Shown here piece by piece: positions 32,007 to 43,444 of a stretch of 64,000 bases of DNA. The translations under genes were made by a program, and so were the position numbers. This stretch comes from Rhodoferax sp. GTDB taxonomy: Bacteria > Pseudomonadota > Gammaproteobacteria > Burkholderiales > Burkholderiaceae_C. Below the pieces are notes generated by a model. The model was not told the origin of the DNA. It saw only the letters and a program-made list of their open reading frames with translations, and did no database searches. Numbering within the stretch: position 1 is the first letter of the stretch; each line of letters starts with the position of its first letter. Location of the stretch: assembly GCA_031291295.1 (NCBI GenBank), contig JARLJI010000116.1, positions 186,001 through 250,000 of the forward strand, read 5' to 3'.

Positions 32007-33195
32007 CCTTGGCAATCGACGCGCAGACGTAATCGATGTTCTTGCTGTTGAGCGCTGCCACGCACATGCGCCCGGTGTCGGTGCCGTACACGCCGAACTC
32101 GTTGCGCAGGCGCACCATCTGGTCTTTGGTCAGGCCGCTGTAGCTGAACATGCCGATCTGGGACGTGATGAAGCTCATGTCCTGCCTGACGCCCGCCGCT
32201 TTGAGTTTTTCCACCAGAAGGGTGCGCATCTGCTTGATGCGCACGCGCATCTCGCCCAGCTCCTTCTCCCACAGGGCGCGCAGCTCGGGGTTGCCCAGCA
32301 CGGCAGCCACCACCGCGCCGCCGTGGATCGGCGGGTTGCTGTAGTTGGTGCGGATCACGATCTTGAGCTGGGACAGCACGCGGTCGGCTTCTTCCTTGTT
32401 CTCGCACAAGACGGACAGCGCGCCGACGCGCTCGCCATACAGGCTGAAACTCTTGCTGAAGCTGGTGGAGACAAAGAACGACAGGCCGGCCGCGACGAAC
32501 TTGCCGATCGCCGCGCCGTCCTCGCGGATGCCGTGGCCAAAGCCCTGGTACGCCATGTCGAGGAAGGCGGTCAGGCCCCTGGCCTTGACGACGGCCACCA
32601 CCTGGTCCCACTGCGCGGCGGTGATGTCATAACCCGTGGGGTTATGGCAGCAGGCGTGCAGCACGATGATGGTGCCGGCGGCGGCGGCGTTCAGGGCGGC
32701 CAGCATGCCGTCGAAGTTGACGCCACGTTTGGCGGCGTCGTAGTAGGGATAGGTCTCGACCGGGAAGCCGGCGTTGGTGAACAGCGCGCGGTGGTTTTCC
32801 CAGCTCGGGTCGCTGATCAGGACCTTGGCGTTGGGTTTGAGGTGCTTGAGGAAATCGGCGCCCACCTTGAGGCCGCCGGTGCCGCCAATGGCTTGCACGG
32901 TCGCCACGCGGCCCGACTTGACGGGTTCGGAGTCGGCCCCGAACACCAGGCCCTTGACGGCGGCGTCGTAGGCGGCGATGCCGTCGATCGGCAGGTAGCC
33001 GCGCGCCGTGGGCGCCTCCATCATCGCGTGCTCGGCGGCCCGCACACAGGCCAGCAGGGGGAGCTTGCCGTTGTCGTCGAAATACACGCCGACGCCGAGG
33101 TTGACTTTGGCCGGGTTGGGGTCGGCGTTGAACTGTTCGTTGAGGCCCAGAATAGGGTCGCGGGGGGCCATTTCGACGGCGGTAAACAATGACAT
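31999..33195 (-). CDS. aspC: Aromatic/aspartate aminotransferase (class I, subgroup Ia)
   Basis: This 398-aa PLP enzyme begins MSLFTAVEMAPRDPILGLNEQF, the typical AspC/TyrB start. It has VNLGVGVYFDDNGKLPLL, HACCHNPTGYDIT, DMAYQGFGHG and STSFSKSFSLYGERVG with the PLP lysine near residue 247. It transfers the amino group between aspartate (or aromatic amino acids) and 2-oxoglutarate. AspC and TyrB cannot be separated by eye. It is convergent with the dioxygenase gene and its 3' end runs into a type-2 repeat. Confidence 0.92.
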   Translation of the reverse strand: MSLFTAVEMAPRDPILGLNEQFNADPNPAKVNLGVGVYFDDNGKLPLLACVRAAEHAMMEAPTARGYLPIDGIAAYDAAVKGLVFGADSEPVKSGRVATVQAIGGTGGLKVGADFLKHLKPNAKVLISDPSWENHRALFTNAGFPVETYPYYDAAKRGVNFDGMLAALNAAAAGTIIVLHACCHNPTGYDITAAQWDQVVAVVKARGLTAFLDMAYQGFGHGIREDGAAIGKFVAAGLSFFVSTSFSKSFSLYGERVGALSVLCENKEEADRVLSQLKIVIRTNYSNPPIHGGAVVAAVLGNPELRALWEKELGEMRVRIKQMRTLLVEKLKAAGVRQDMSFITSQIGMFSYSGLTKDQMVRLRNEFGVYGTDTGRMCVAALNSKNIDYVCASIAKVI

Positions 33196-33583
33196 GGAAG
33201 AGGTCCTGTTCAGGGGGTTGGAATTTCTGTGCTCTGGCGCGCCGGCTGGCGCTGCGGCAGAGGCTGTCAGTCTGAATTTTAACCGCCTGCCTGCGCGGCA
33301 AAACCAGGCAGCAGGGCGGCTGTTTCGCGCCGCAACTACCCCGGTGCGACGCCCGACCGAATTCTCAATGAAATCAGGCTCAAGCCCTTGTTGGGTATGC
33401 ACGGCTTGCTATTAATAATGTAGTTTTTCAGTGAGTACCAATGGCCGAGCCGGCGCCGCTTGGGGGATTGCAAATCCGCCATCCGGCCCGACCTGACGTT
33501 CTATAAACTGTCACTATCTTCGCCACTTCAGGTGGCGGCGCACCACCCGGGCGCACCACCCGTTTACTTTGATCCGCACACTC
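33196..33583. other. Spacer between aspC and uvrB
   Basis: About 390 bp hold no credible gene. It contains the type-1 repeat at 33371-33427 and the promoter regions of the two divergent genes. No clear CTG(T)-N8-ACAG LexA box for uvrB is visible. Confidence 0.5.
33371..33427 (+). repeat. Type-1 repeat, intergenic copy
   Basis: This 57-nt element reads CAGGCTCAAGCCCTTG, then TATGCA and GCTATTAATAATGTAG. It is the only purely intergenic type-1 copy seen in the window and serves as reference for the coding copies in the mutase gene, meaB and pccA. Confidence 0.6.
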
Positions 33584-35776
<2,193 letters not shown>

Positions 35777-35811
35777 AACCAGCAAGTAAAAATAACGACC
35801 CAACGGTATTA

Positions 35812-35836
35812 TTACTTGACAATTTTAATCGGGTTA
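35812..35836. promoter_or_regulatory. IscR type-1 binding site (distal)
   Basis: TTACTTGACAATTTTAATCGGG fits the ATAxYYGACTRWWWYAGTCRRSTAT consensus at about 21 of 25 positions by hand. It lies immediately upstream of a second, better site, as in the E. coli iscR promoter. Confidence 0.65.
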
Positions 35837-35842
35837 CGTGGT

Positions 35843-35867
35843 ATACTTGACTCAAACAGTCAACAAC
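35843..35867. promoter_or_regulatory. IscR type-1 binding site overlapping the -10 box
   Basis: The stretch ATACTTGACT..AGTCAAC matches the type-1 consensus at about 22 of 25 positions by hand. It overlaps a TATACT -10 hexamer (35842-35847), so [2Fe-2S]-IscR bound here would block transcription of its own operon. Confidence 0.75.
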
Positions 35868-35997
35868 CCGGCGATGACGGACTTGTGCACACGATCAGCA
35901 AAAGTGCGGAGCGCCAATGGGTGAAGACGGTACCTCGTGGCCCACAAGGCTGCACGGGCGATTTTACAGTGATCAAGCCTAACTGAAGGAGCTTGCG

Positions 35998-36534
35998 ATG
36001 CGTCTCACAACCAAAGGCCGTTTTGCGGTCACAGCCATGATTGACCTGGCCTTGCGTCAGAACAATGGCCCCGTCACCCTGGCCGCGATCAGCCAGCGCC
36101 AGCAGATTTCGCTGTCCTACCTCGAGCAGCTGTTCGGCAAGCTGCGCCGTCACGAGCTGGTGGAGTCCACCCGGGGCCCCGGCGGCGGCTACACGCTGGG
36201 CCGCAAGGCGGCCGACATCACGGTGGCCGACATCATTGTGTCGGTGGACGAGCCCATCGATGCCACCCAGTGCGGCGGCAAGGAAAATTGCCTCGGCGAG
36301 GCCGGCCGCTGCATGACGCACGAACTGTGGGCCTCCTTGAACGCCCGCATGGTGGAGTTTCTGGATTCCGTCACGCTGCAAAAGCTGGTGGACGATCAAC
36401 TCGCCAAGGGCGTGCAGGTTGAGGACAAGCCCGCCGTCAAGCGCGCGATTTCCAGCATGCCGGTGGTCAAACCGATTCGCGTGAACGCACCGAACTCGGT
36501 GTTTGCCCTTGGCAACGTATTTGCCAAGTTGTAA
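35998..36534 (+). CDS. iscR: Fe-S cluster assembly regulator IscR
   Basis: This 178-aa Rrf2-family regulator has an N-terminal winged helix (MRLTTKGRFAVTAMIDLALR, LEQLFGKLRRHELVESTRGPGGGY) and the three cluster cysteines in CGGKENCLGEAGRC (spacing C-x5-C-x5-C). Loaded with a 2Fe-2S cluster it represses the isc operon. Two candidate type-1 sites precede it. A ribosome-binding site AAGGAG lies 8 bp before the ATG. Confidence 0.96.
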   Translation: MRLTTKGRFAVTAMIDLALRQNNGPVTLAAISQRQQISLSYLEQLFGKLRRHELVESTRGPGGGYTLGRKAADITVADIIVSVDEPIDATQCGGKENCLGEAGRCMTHELWASLNARMVEFLDSVTLQKLVDDQLAKGVQVEDKPAVKRAISSMPVVKPIRVNAPNSVFALGNVFAKL

Positions 36535-36591
36535 TTGCAGCAATGTAGTTGCCAAATTTTATTTTTACCAGCCAGCAGTACTGAGCCAGCC

Positions 36592-37812
36592 ATGGACATG
36601 ACCCCGCACTTTCCGATTTACATGGATTACAGCGCCACCAGCCCGTGCGACGAGCGCGTTGTGGATGCCATGGTCCCGTGGTTGCGCCAGCATTTTGGCA
36701 ACCCGGCCTCGCGCAGCCATGCCTGGGGCTGGGAGGCGGAAGCCGCCGTCGAAAAGGCGCGCGAGCAGGTGGCGGCGCTGATCGGCGCCGACCCGCGCGA
36801 AATTGTCTGGACCTCGGGCGCCACCGAGTCGAACAACCTGGCGCTCAAAGGGGCTGCCGGTTTCTACAAGACCCGGGGCAAGCACATCATCACGGTCAAG
36901 ACCGAGCACAAGGCCGTACTGGATACCTGCCGCGAACTCGAGCGCCAAGGCTTTGAGGTGACGTATCTGGACGTTCAGAGCGATGGCCTGGTGGATCTGG
37001 AAGTCTTCAAGGCCGCCATCCGGCCCGACACGATCCTGGCCAGCGTCATGTTCGTGAACAACGAAATTGGCGTGATCCAGGACATCGCCGCCATCGGTGC
37101 GATCTGCCGCGAAAAAGGCGTGATCTTTCACGTCGATGCGGCGCAGGCCACAGGCCGGGTCGATATTGACCTGAGCCGGTTGCCGGTGGACCTGATGAGC
37201 CTGACCGCCCATAAAATTTACGGCCCCAAGGGCATCGGCGCCCTGTTTGTGCGCCGCAAGCCGCGGGTGCGCATCGAGGCGCAAATGCACGGCGGCGGTC
37301 ACGAGCGCGGCATGCGCTCCGGCACTCTGCCTACGCACCAGATTGTGGGCATGGGCGAGGCCTACCGCATCGCCAAAGCGGAAATGGCGGCCGAGAACGT
37401 ACGCATTCGTGCCTTGCACGACCGCATGCTGGCGGGCCTGAAGGACGTCGAGCAGGTGTTCATCAACGGCCACCTTGAAAAACGCGTGCCGCACAACCTC
37501 AACATGAGCTTCAACTATGTCGAAGGTGAGTCTCTGATCATGGGCATCAAGGGGCTGGCGGTGTCGTCCGGCTCGGCCTGCACCTCGGCCAGCCTGGAGC
37601 CCAGCTATGTGCTGCGGGCGCTGGGCCGAAGCGACGAGCTGGCGCACAGCAGCCTGCGCATGACGATCGGCCGCTGGACGACCGAGGCCGAGATCGATTA
37701 CGCGGTGCAGACCATCAAACACAATGTTGCCAAGCTGCGCGACTTGAGCCCGCTTTGGGAGATGTACCAGGATGGTGTTGACATCAGCACCATCCAGTGG
37801 ACAGCCCACTAA
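36592..37812 (+). CDS. iscS: Cysteine desulfurase IscS
   Basis: This 406-aa PLP enzyme removes sulfur from cysteine for Fe-S clusters and thiolated tRNA. It has [61 protein letters not shown] (PLP lysine about 207) and the persulfide cysteine in [14 protein letters not shown] (about 330). The ATG at 36592 gives the family's usual N-terminus; the open frame extends upstream without homology. Second gene of the isc operon. Confidence 0.96.
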   Translation: MDMTPHFPIYMDYSATSPCDERVVDAMVPWLRQHFGNPASRSHAWGWEAEAAVEKAREQVAALIGADPREIVWTSGATESNNLALKGAAGFYKTRGKHIITVKTEHKAVLDTCRELERQGFEVTYLDVQSDGLVDLEVFKAAIRPDTILASVMFVNNEIGVIQDIAAIGAICREKGVIFHVDAAQATGRVDIDLSRLPVDLMSLTAHKIYGPKGIGALFVRRKPRVRIEAQMHGGGHERGMRSGTLPTHQIVGMGEAYRIAKAEMAAENVRIRALHDRMLAGLKDVEQVFINGHLEKRVPHNLNMSFNYVEGESLIMGIKGLAVSSGSACTSASLEPSYVLRALGRSDELAHSSLRMTIGRWTTEAEIDYAVQTIKHNVAKLRDLSPLWEMYQDGVDISTIQWTAH

Positions 37813-37842
37813 CCTATTGAAAATGCTGAAGAGGTAAATACC

Positions 37843-38241
37843 ATGGCTTACTCGGAAAAAGTGGTTGAACACTACGAAAACCCGCGCAACGTCGGCTCGT
37901 TCGACAAGGGCGACGATGCGGTTGGCACCGGCATGGTGGGCGCACCGGCCTGCGGCGACGTCATGAAGCTGCAGATCAAGGTGAACCCGCAAACCGGCGT
38001 CATCGAAGATGCGCGCTTCAAGACCTATGGCTGCGGTTCGGCGATTGCATCGAGCTCGCTCGTGACCGAGTGGGTCAAGGGCAAGACGCTGGACCAGGCG
38101 GCCGCGCTCAAGAACAGCCAGATCGCGGAAGAGCTGGCGCTGCCACCCGTGAAGATTCACTGCTCCATCCTGGCTGAAGACGCGATCAAGGCCGCGGTGA
38201 ACGACTACAGGCAAAAGCACGCCGCCCCGCAAACACACTGA
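37843..38241 (+). CDS. iscU: Fe-S cluster scaffold IscU
   Basis: This 132-aa scaffold has the three ligand cysteines in GAPACGDVM, TYGCGSAIASSS and KIHCSILAED, and the LPPVK motif recognised by HscA just before the third. Length is normal. It assembles 2Fe-2S clusters from IscS sulfur. It lies 30 bp after iscS with an AAGAGG ribosome-binding site. Confidence 0.97.
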   Translation: MAYSEKVVEHYENPRNVGSFDKGDDAVGTGMVGAPACGDVMKLQIKVNPQTGVIEDARFKTYGCGSAIASSSLVTEWVKGKTLDQAAALKNSQIAEELALPPVKIHCSILAEDAIKAAVNDYRQKHAAPQTH

Positions 38242-38259
38242 CTGAAAAGGTGCATTGAA

Positions 38260-38583
38260 ATGGCTGTTACCTTGACCGAAGCTGCAGCGCAGCACGTCTC
38301 CCGCTACATGGCCAAGCGCGGCAAGGGTGTCGGCGTGCGCCTGGGTGTGAAAACCACGGGCTGCTCGGGCCTGGCCTACAAGCTCGAATATGTCGACGAT
38401 GTCGCGCCCGAAGACGTCGTGTTCGAGGAGCATGGCGTGAAGGTCCTGATCGACCCCAAGAGCCTGGCCTACATCGACGGCACCGAACTCGATTTTGTAC
38501 GCGAAGGCCTGAACGAGGGCTTCAAGTTCAACAATCCGAAGGAACGGGATCGCTGCGGCTGTGGAGAGAGCTTTCGCGTCTGA
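38260..38583 (+). CDS. iscA: Fe-S carrier protein IscA
   Basis: This 107-aa A-type carrier has the three conserved cysteines in [13 protein letters not shown] and DRCGCGESF. It receives clusters from the scaffold and passes them to 4Fe-4S apoproteins. It is 18 bp after iscU and is followed by a strong hairpin with a T-run before hscB. Confidence 0.96.
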   Translation: MAVTLTEAAAQHVSRYMAKRGKGVGVRLGVKTTGCSGLAYKLEYVDDVAPEDVVFEEHGVKVLIDPKSLAYIDGTELDFVREGLNEGFKFNNPKERDRCGCGESFRV

Positions 38584-38602
38584 ATCCGTGCGTTCCCACC
38601 AG

Positions 38603-38635
38603 ACCGCCTTCACTTGCCGTGATGGCGGTTTTTTA
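38603..38635 (+). terminator. Intrinsic terminator or attenuator between iscA and hscB
   Basis: ACCGCC and GGCGGT form a 6-bp GC-rich stem, extended inside by CAC/GTG, with a T-run of six after it. It lies only 6 bp before the hscB ATG, so it probably lowers expression of the chaperone genes relative to iscRSUA. Confidence 0.75.
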
Positions 38636-38640
38636 TTGAC

Positions 38641-39210
38641 ATGAATCTTCAATCCAGCGATTTCGAGTTTTTTGACATTCCGGCGCGGTTTGCGCAGGAG
38701 CGCACGACCCTGGATGCGCGCTGGAAGTCGCTGCAGCGCGAAGCGCATCCCGACAAGTTCTCGCACCAGGGGGCAGCCGCCCAGCGCGTGGCCATGCAAT
38801 GGTCGGTGCGCATCAACGAGGCCTACCAGCGCCTGAAGGATCCGCTCAGGCGCGCGGCCTATCTGTGCGAGCTGAACGGCGCGCCCGTCAATGCTGAAAA
38901 CAACACGGCCATGCCAGCGGAGTTCCTGATGCAGCAGATGGCATGGCGCGAGTCGCTCGATGACGCCGTCAGCCCCGCCGAATTGGATCAAATCAGCTTT
39001 GAGGTCGCCAGCGCACGACGCCAGGCGCTACAGAAATGTGAGCAACTGCTGGATGTGGAGCACCACTATGCGCAGGCCGTGCAGCAGGTCAGGGCTCTGA
39101 TGTTCATCGAGCGTTTTGCCCGCGACATTGAAGACCGTCTGGAAGCCTGCGATCAATCCAATAGCCAGGCCAGCAGCACCCCACCGGGCACTGCCGGCAG
39201 GGGACAATAG
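38641..39210 (+). CDS. hscB: Fe-S co-chaperone HscB
   Basis: This 189-aa J-domain protein brings IscU to HscA. The J domain (residues 1-80) starts SSDFEFFDIPARFAQE and holds the HPD motif in EAHPDKFSHQG. The C-terminal three-helix domain (MPAEFLMQQMAWRESLDDA onward) is the IscU-binding part. No ribosome-binding site is obvious because the start sits right after the iscA terminator hairpin. Confidence 0.95.
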   Translation: MNLQSSDFEFFDIPARFAQERTTLDARWKSLQREAHPDKFSHQGAAAQRVAMQWSVRINEAYQRLKDPLRRAAYLCELNGAPVNAENNTAMPAEFLMQQMAWRESLDDAVSPAELDQISFEVASARRQALQKCEQLLDVEHHYAQAVQQVRALMFIERFARDIEDRLEACDQSNSQASSTPPGTAGRGQ

Positions 39211-39234
39211 AGCCCGTCAACCCGAACAAATTAC

Positions 39235-41124
39235 ATGGCGCTTCTTCAGATTTCAGAGCCCGGCCAGTCGCCCGATCCGCACCAGCGGCGCATCGCGGTG
39301 GGTATTGACCTGGGCACCACCCATTCGCTGGTCGCTGCAGTGCGCAGCGGCGTGGCCGAGTGCCTGCCCGATGAACAGGGCCGGGTGATTCTTCCTTCCG
39401 TGGTGCGCTATCTTGCCGGTGGGGGGCGAAAAATTGGATTTGATGCGCTGGCGTCGCAGGCTGAAGATCCGGAAAACACCATTGCGTCGGTCAAGCGCTT
39501 CATGGGGCGTGGCCTCAAGGACATTGCCAATCACGACAAGCTGCCGTACCGGTTCGTTGATGCCGCCAGCGCTACGTCGGAGCCGTCCGGAATGCTCTGG
39601 ATCAACACCGTGGCGGGCGACAAATCGCCGGTCGAGCTGAGCGCCGAGATTCTCGCCACGCTGCGGCACCGGGCCGAGGACACATTCAAAGACGACCTCT
39701 ACGGCGCCGTGATCACCGTCCCGGCGTATTTTGACGAGGCCCAGCGCCAGGCTACCAAGGACGCAGCCCAACTGGCGGGCATCAATGTGCTGCGCTTGAT
39801 CAGCGAACCCACAGCCGCCGCTCTGGCGTACGGACTGGACAACGCCAGCGAGGGCATTTATGCGGTCTACGACCTGGGCGGCGGCACGTTCGACATTTCC
39901 ATCCTGCGCCTGACGCAAGGTGTGTTCGAGGTCATCGCCACCGGCGGCGACTCGGCGCTGGGCGGCGACGACTATGACCGTGCACTGGCCGACTGGGTGC
40001 TGGCGCAAGCTGGCCTGCAAGCCGTCACCGCATCGGACAAGTCGGCGCTGAAGGTGGCCGCGCGGGCCTGCAAGGAAGCGCTCTCTTCGGTTGCGTCTGC
40101 TACGGATTCGGTAGCGTTCCGTGTTGAGCTGGCGGGGGCTACCGTCAGTTTTGATGTAACTCCGATGCAATTCGAGGCGGCTACCGCGAGCCTGACCGAC
40201 CGCACCCTGGCGGCCGTGCGCAAAGCGCTGCGCGATGCCAAACTCGGCAAAGACGAAGTCCGGGGCGTGGTGATGGTGGGCGGCTCGACGCGCATGCCGC
40301 AAATCCAGCGTGCCGTGGCCGACTTTTTCGGCCGCACGCCGTTGACCAATCTCAATCCGGACGAAGTGGTGGCACTGGGGGCCGCCATTCAGGCCAACCA
40401 GCTGGCGGGCAACAACACGGCGGGCGATCTGCTGCTGCTGGACGTGATTCCGCTGTCGCTGGGCATTGAAACCATGGGCGGCCTGGTCGAGCGCATCGTG
40501 CCGCGGAATCAGACCATTCCGACCTCGATGGCGCAGGACTTCACCACCTACCAGGATGGCCAGACCGCGCTGGCGCTGCACGTGGTGCAGGGCGAGCGCG
40601 ATCTGGTGGCCGACTGCCGCAGCCTGGCGCGCTTCGAACTGCGCGGCATTCCGCCCATGGTGGCGGGCGCCGCCCGTATTCGCGTCATGTTCACGGTCGA
40701 TGCGGATGGCCTGCTGACCGTGCAGGCCAAGGAGCAGACCAGCGGTGTCGAAGCCCGGATTGATGTGAAGCCTTCGTACGGCCTGAGCGACGATCAGATC
40801 GCCAGAATGCTGCAAGACAGTTTTTCGACCGCGGGGCAGGACATGCAGGCGCGCGCGCTGGTGCAGGCGCGGGTCGATGCCGACCGCATGATTGCGGCCA
40901 CCCGCAATGCGCTGGCGGCCGATGGCGATCTGCTGTCCGCCGGCGAGCGTGCCGACATCGATGCGCTGCTGGACGCAGCCGTGCAGGCCCTGTTGCTGGA
41001 AGACCCCAAGACGGTCGAGGCGGCGACGCAGCGACTGGCCAAAGGGACGGAAGCGTTCGCGGCCCTGCGCATGAACCGCGGCATCCGGCAAGCCCTGGCC
41101 GGCAAGAACGTGGAAACCATTTAA
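39235..41124 (+). CDS. hscA: Fe-S chaperone HscA (Hsp70 family)
   Basis: This 629-aa DnaK paralogue drives cluster release from IscU. It has [64 protein letters not shown] and the substrate-binding domain with [20 protein letters not shown]. Length is normal. Part of the nucleotide-binding domain (about residues 289-307, [19 protein letters not shown]) is encoded by a stretch resembling the type-2 repeat. Confidence 0.95.
   Translation: MALLQISEPGQSPDPHQRRIAVGIDLGTTHSLVAAVRSGVAECLPDEQGRVILPSVVRYLAGGGRKIGFDALASQAEDPENTIASVKRFMGRGLKDIANHDKLPYRFVDAASATSEPSGMLWINTVAGDKSPVELSAEILATLRHRAEDTFKDDLYGAVITVPAYFDEAQRQATKDAAQLAGINVLRLISEPTAAALAYGLDNASEGIYAVYDLGGGTFDISILRLTQGVFEVIATGGDSALGGDDYDRALADWVLAQAGLQAVTASDKSALKVAARACKEALSSVASATDSVAFRVELAGATVSFDVTPMQFEAATASLTDRTLAAVRKALRDAKLGKDEVRGVVMVGGSTRMPQIQRAVADFFGRTPLTNLNPDEVVALGAAIQANQLAGNNTAGDLLLLDVIPLSLGIETMGGLVERIVPRNQTIPTSMAQDFTTYQDGQTALALHVVQGERDLVADCRSLARFELRGIPPMVAGAARIRVMFTVDADGLLTVQAKEQTSGVEARIDVKPSYGLSDDQIARMLQDSFSTAGQDMQARALVQARVDADRMIAATRNALAADGDLLSAGERADIDALLDAAVQALLLEDPKTVEAATQRLAKGTEAFAALRMNRGIRQALAGKNVETI
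40099..40154 (+). repeat. Type-2 repeat-like stretch inside hscA
   Basis: It matches the intergenic copy at 31951-32006 at 29 of 56 ungapped positions by hand count. The GCTA-N9-TAGC stem and GGGCTAC block keep the same spacing. It is in frame within a conserved chaperone gene. Confidence 0.4.
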
Positions 41125-41146
41125 GAGACAAAAGAGACAACATCGC

Positions 41147-41485
41147 ATGCCCGTCATCAAAATACTGCCGCATCCCGAATACTGTCCGCAAGGTGCAGAA
41201 ATCAGCGCGCCGGCAGGGACCTCGATTTGCGAGGCGCTGCTCGACAATCACATCAACATCGAGCACGCCTGCGACCTGAGCTGTGCCTGCACCACGTGCC
41301 ATGTGGTGGTGCGCGAGGGCTTTCAGTCGCTCAACGAAATGGACGAAAACGAAGAGGACCTGCTGGACCGCGCCTGGGGGCTGGAGCCGAACTCGCGCCT
41401 GAGCTGCCAGGCGATCCTGGCGCAGTCGAATGTGACGGTTGAAATCCCCAAATATTCGATCAACCACGCCAAGGAGAATCACTGA
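41147..41485 (+). CDS. fdx: [2Fe-2S] ferredoxin of the ISC system
   Basis: This 112-aa adrenodoxin-type ferredoxin has the cluster cysteines in HACDLSCACTTCHVV (C-x5-C-x2-C) and SCQA. It supplies electrons for cluster assembly. It is the last gene of the isc operon and overlaps the dnaQ-like start by one base (TGATG). No iscX follows. Confidence 0.95.
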   Translation: MPVIKILPHPEYCPQGAEISAPAGTSICEALLDNHINIEHACDLSCACTTCHVVVREGFQSLNEMDENEEDLLDRAWGLEPNSRLSCQAILAQSNVTVEIPKYSINHAKENH

Positions 41486-42213
41486 TGTCACGCCAGATCG
41501 TTCTCGACACTGAAACCACGGGTCTGTCGGCCGAAGGCGGCGACCGCATCATTGAAATCGGCTGTGTGGAACTGGTGGGCCGCAAGCTCACTGGCAGCAA
41601 TAAGCACTTCTACCTGAATCCGGGGCGCGATAGCCACGAAGACGCACTCAAGGTGCACGGCATCAGCAACGAATTTTTGCGCGACAAGCCCAAGTTTGCG
41701 GCGGTCGCCGATGAACTGCTCGACTATTTGCAGGATGCCGAGATCATCATCCACAACGCCCAGTTTGACGTGGGCTTCCTGAACAAGGAGCTGGAGCTGA
41801 TCGGCCGGCCGCGCTTCAACGAGTTTGTGGGCAGCGTGACCGACACACTGGCCATGGCGAAGGAAATGTTCCCGGGCAAGCGAAATTCGCTCAACGCACT
41901 GTGCGACCGGCTGGGCGTGGACAATTCGACCCGCACGCTGCACGGTGCGTTGCTCGATGCCGAACTGCTGGCCGACGTGTACATCAACCTCACACGCGGC
42001 CAGGATGCGCTGCTGATGGATCTGGACCCCGGCGACAACGCAGGAATCGTCGCGACGCCTATGGATCTGCGCAGTTTTGATTTGCCAGTACTGCTGGCCA
42101 ATGAGCAGGAAGCGACTGCGCATGAAGACGTCCTCAAGCAGCTCGACAAGTCCAGCGACGGCAAGACGGTGTGGCGCTCCTCGGTGCCAGTCGCGGTGCC
42201 ATTTATGGCATAA
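41485..42213 (+). CDS. dnaQ: DNA polymerase III epsilon subunit (3'-5' exonuclease)
   Basis: This 242-aa DEDD exonuclease has Exo I RQIVLDTETTGL, Exo II IIHNAQFDVGFLN and Exo III TLHGALLDAELLADVY with the catalytic His/Asp. The C-terminal tail, which binds the polymerase alpha subunit, is present. It proofreads replication. It overlaps fdx by one base and its stop is 27 bp before tRNA-Val. Confidence 0.94.
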   Translation: MSRQIVLDTETTGLSAEGGDRIIEIGCVELVGRKLTGSNKHFYLNPGRDSHEDALKVHGISNEFLRDKPKFAAVADELLDYLQDAEIIIHNAQFDVGFLNKELELIGRPRFNEFVGSVTDTLAMAKEMFPGKRNSLNALCDRLGVDNSTRTLHGALLDAELLADVYINLTRGQDALLMDLDPGDNAGIVATPMDLRSFDLPVLLANEQEATAHEDVLKQLDKSSDGKTVWRSSVPVAVPFMA

Positions 42214-42240
42214 TTCGAGGCTATCCTGAATAACAAATTT

Positions 42241-42315
42241 GGGCGGTTAGCTCAGGGGTAGAGCACTGCATTCACACTGCAGGGGTCGCAAGTTCGAAAC
42301 TTGCACCGCCCACCA
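42241..42315 (+). tRNA. tRNA-Val (CAC)
   Basis: A full cloverleaf is present: acceptor GGGCGGT pairs with ACCGCCC, the D-arm follows, the anticodon stem CTGCA/TGCAG encloses TTCACAC with anticodon CAC, and the T-arm contains GTTCGAAAC. The discriminator A and CCA are encoded. The integrase gene begins 109 bp downstream, so its 3' end is the likely attachment site. Confidence 0.95.
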
Positions 42316-42424
42316 CGTAAGTGGTTGATTTCATTGAGAAATCAGACAAACACGGAGATTGTGAGTCGTTAGAAATGCCTTTTTGGCGCAAATTTGTCGC
42401 ACTAGATGCGCAAAGGAGTGCAAA

Positions 42425-43444
42425 TTGGCTTTCATCAGAAAACGCGGCCCATTTCAATTTCAAGTGACCGTGCGTCGGCGCGGTTATCCCGAACAAACCA
42501 GAACGTTCATCGAGCGGCGTGACGCCGAAACCTGGGCGCTCCAGATCGAGAGTGAGATGACGCGCGGCGTCTTCGTCTCTCGCGTCGAGGCCGAGCGCAC
42601 CACGCTCAGGGAATTGATCGAGCGCTACATCGAGGACGTGACGCCGGCGCACAAGGGCAGGGCATCCGAGACGCTGCGACTGCGGATGCTGGCGAAGCAC
42701 GCGCTGGCGCAGCGCTTCGTGGCAACGCTCAAGGCAACCGACTTCGCCCGCTACCGCGACGAGCGCCTGAAAATCCGCAAGCCGGCTACGGTTACAAGGG
42801 AGATGGCTTTGTTCGCCAGGGTGATCGAGGTCGCCCGGCGTGAGTGGGACATTCACATGGACAACCCGCTCAAGACCGTGGCTCGCCCGCTGGTGCGCAA
42901 CGAGCGCACCCGGCGCCTTTCAGCTGCAGAAGAAGAAGCGCTGCTGCGCGAGCTCGATCTGCAAGATCGCGACTGGCACGGGCGTCTTGAGCCGGGCGGC
43001 GCCCGCAATCCATGGGTGCGGCCCGCTGTCGTTCTCGCCATCGAGACGGCCATGCGGCGCGGGGAGCTGCTCAGCCTCAAGTGGTGCAACGTGGACCTGC
43101 AGCGCCGCGTGGCGGTGTTGCCAGACACCAAGAATGGCGACGTGAGGGGCGTGCCCTTGTCGAGCAAGGCGGTCGGCGTCCTGGCGGCGCTGCCGCGCTC
43201 CATTGACGGCAGAGTATTCCCGACCACCGCCGCTGCGCTCAAGAAGTCATACGAGCGCGCTGTCGAGCGCGCCGGCATTGTGGATCTGACATTCCATGAT
43301 CTGCGGCGGGAAGCGACCAGCAGGCTCGCGCGCAAGCTCTCCTTGCTCGACCTGGCGAAGGTTACCGGTCACCGTTCGGTGAACGTGTTGCACCAGCGGT
43401 ACTACAACATCACGGCCGAGGAGCTGGCCTTGAAGATCGGTTGA
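42425..43444 (+). CDS. Tyrosine recombinase (site-specific integrase)
   Basis: This 339-aa integrase has an N-terminal arm-binding domain (FIRKRGPFQFQVTVRRRG), a core-binding SAM-like domain (TTLRELIERYIEDVTP), and a catalytic domain with ETAMRRGELLSLKW (first Arg), the HDLRRE box (His/Arg near 291-294), GHRSVN and the Tyr nucleophile near residue 326 in HQRYYN. All R-H-R-Y residues appear intact. The start is a TTG with AAAGGAG seven bases upstream; no ATG fits. It lies directly after tRNA-Val and is expected to integrate the island there. Confidence 0.9.
   Translation: MAFIRKRGPFQFQVTVRRRGYPEQTRTFIERRDAETWALQIESEMTRGVFVSRVEAERTTLRELIERYIEDVTPAHKGRASETLRLRMLAKHALAQRFVATLKATDFARYRDERLKIRKPATVTREMALFARVIEVARREWDIHMDNPLKTVARPLVRNERTRRLSAAEEEALLRELDLQDRDWHGRLEPGGARNPWVRPAVVLAIETAMRRGELLSLKWCNVDLQRRVAVLPDTKNGDVRGVPLSSKAVGVLAALPRSIDGRVFPTTAAALKKSYERAVERAGIVDLTFHDLRREATSRLARKLSLLDLAKVTGHRSVNVLHQRYYNITAEELALKIG

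Noticed and set aside
33480..33583. LexA box upstream of uvrB
   Set aside because: No CTG-N10-CAG-type site with sufficient symmetry was found before the uvrB start.
36565..38991. 808-codon minus-strand frame opposite iscS, iscU, iscA and hscB
   Set aside because: It is an antisense shadow of four conserved genes, with no motif or ribosome-binding site.
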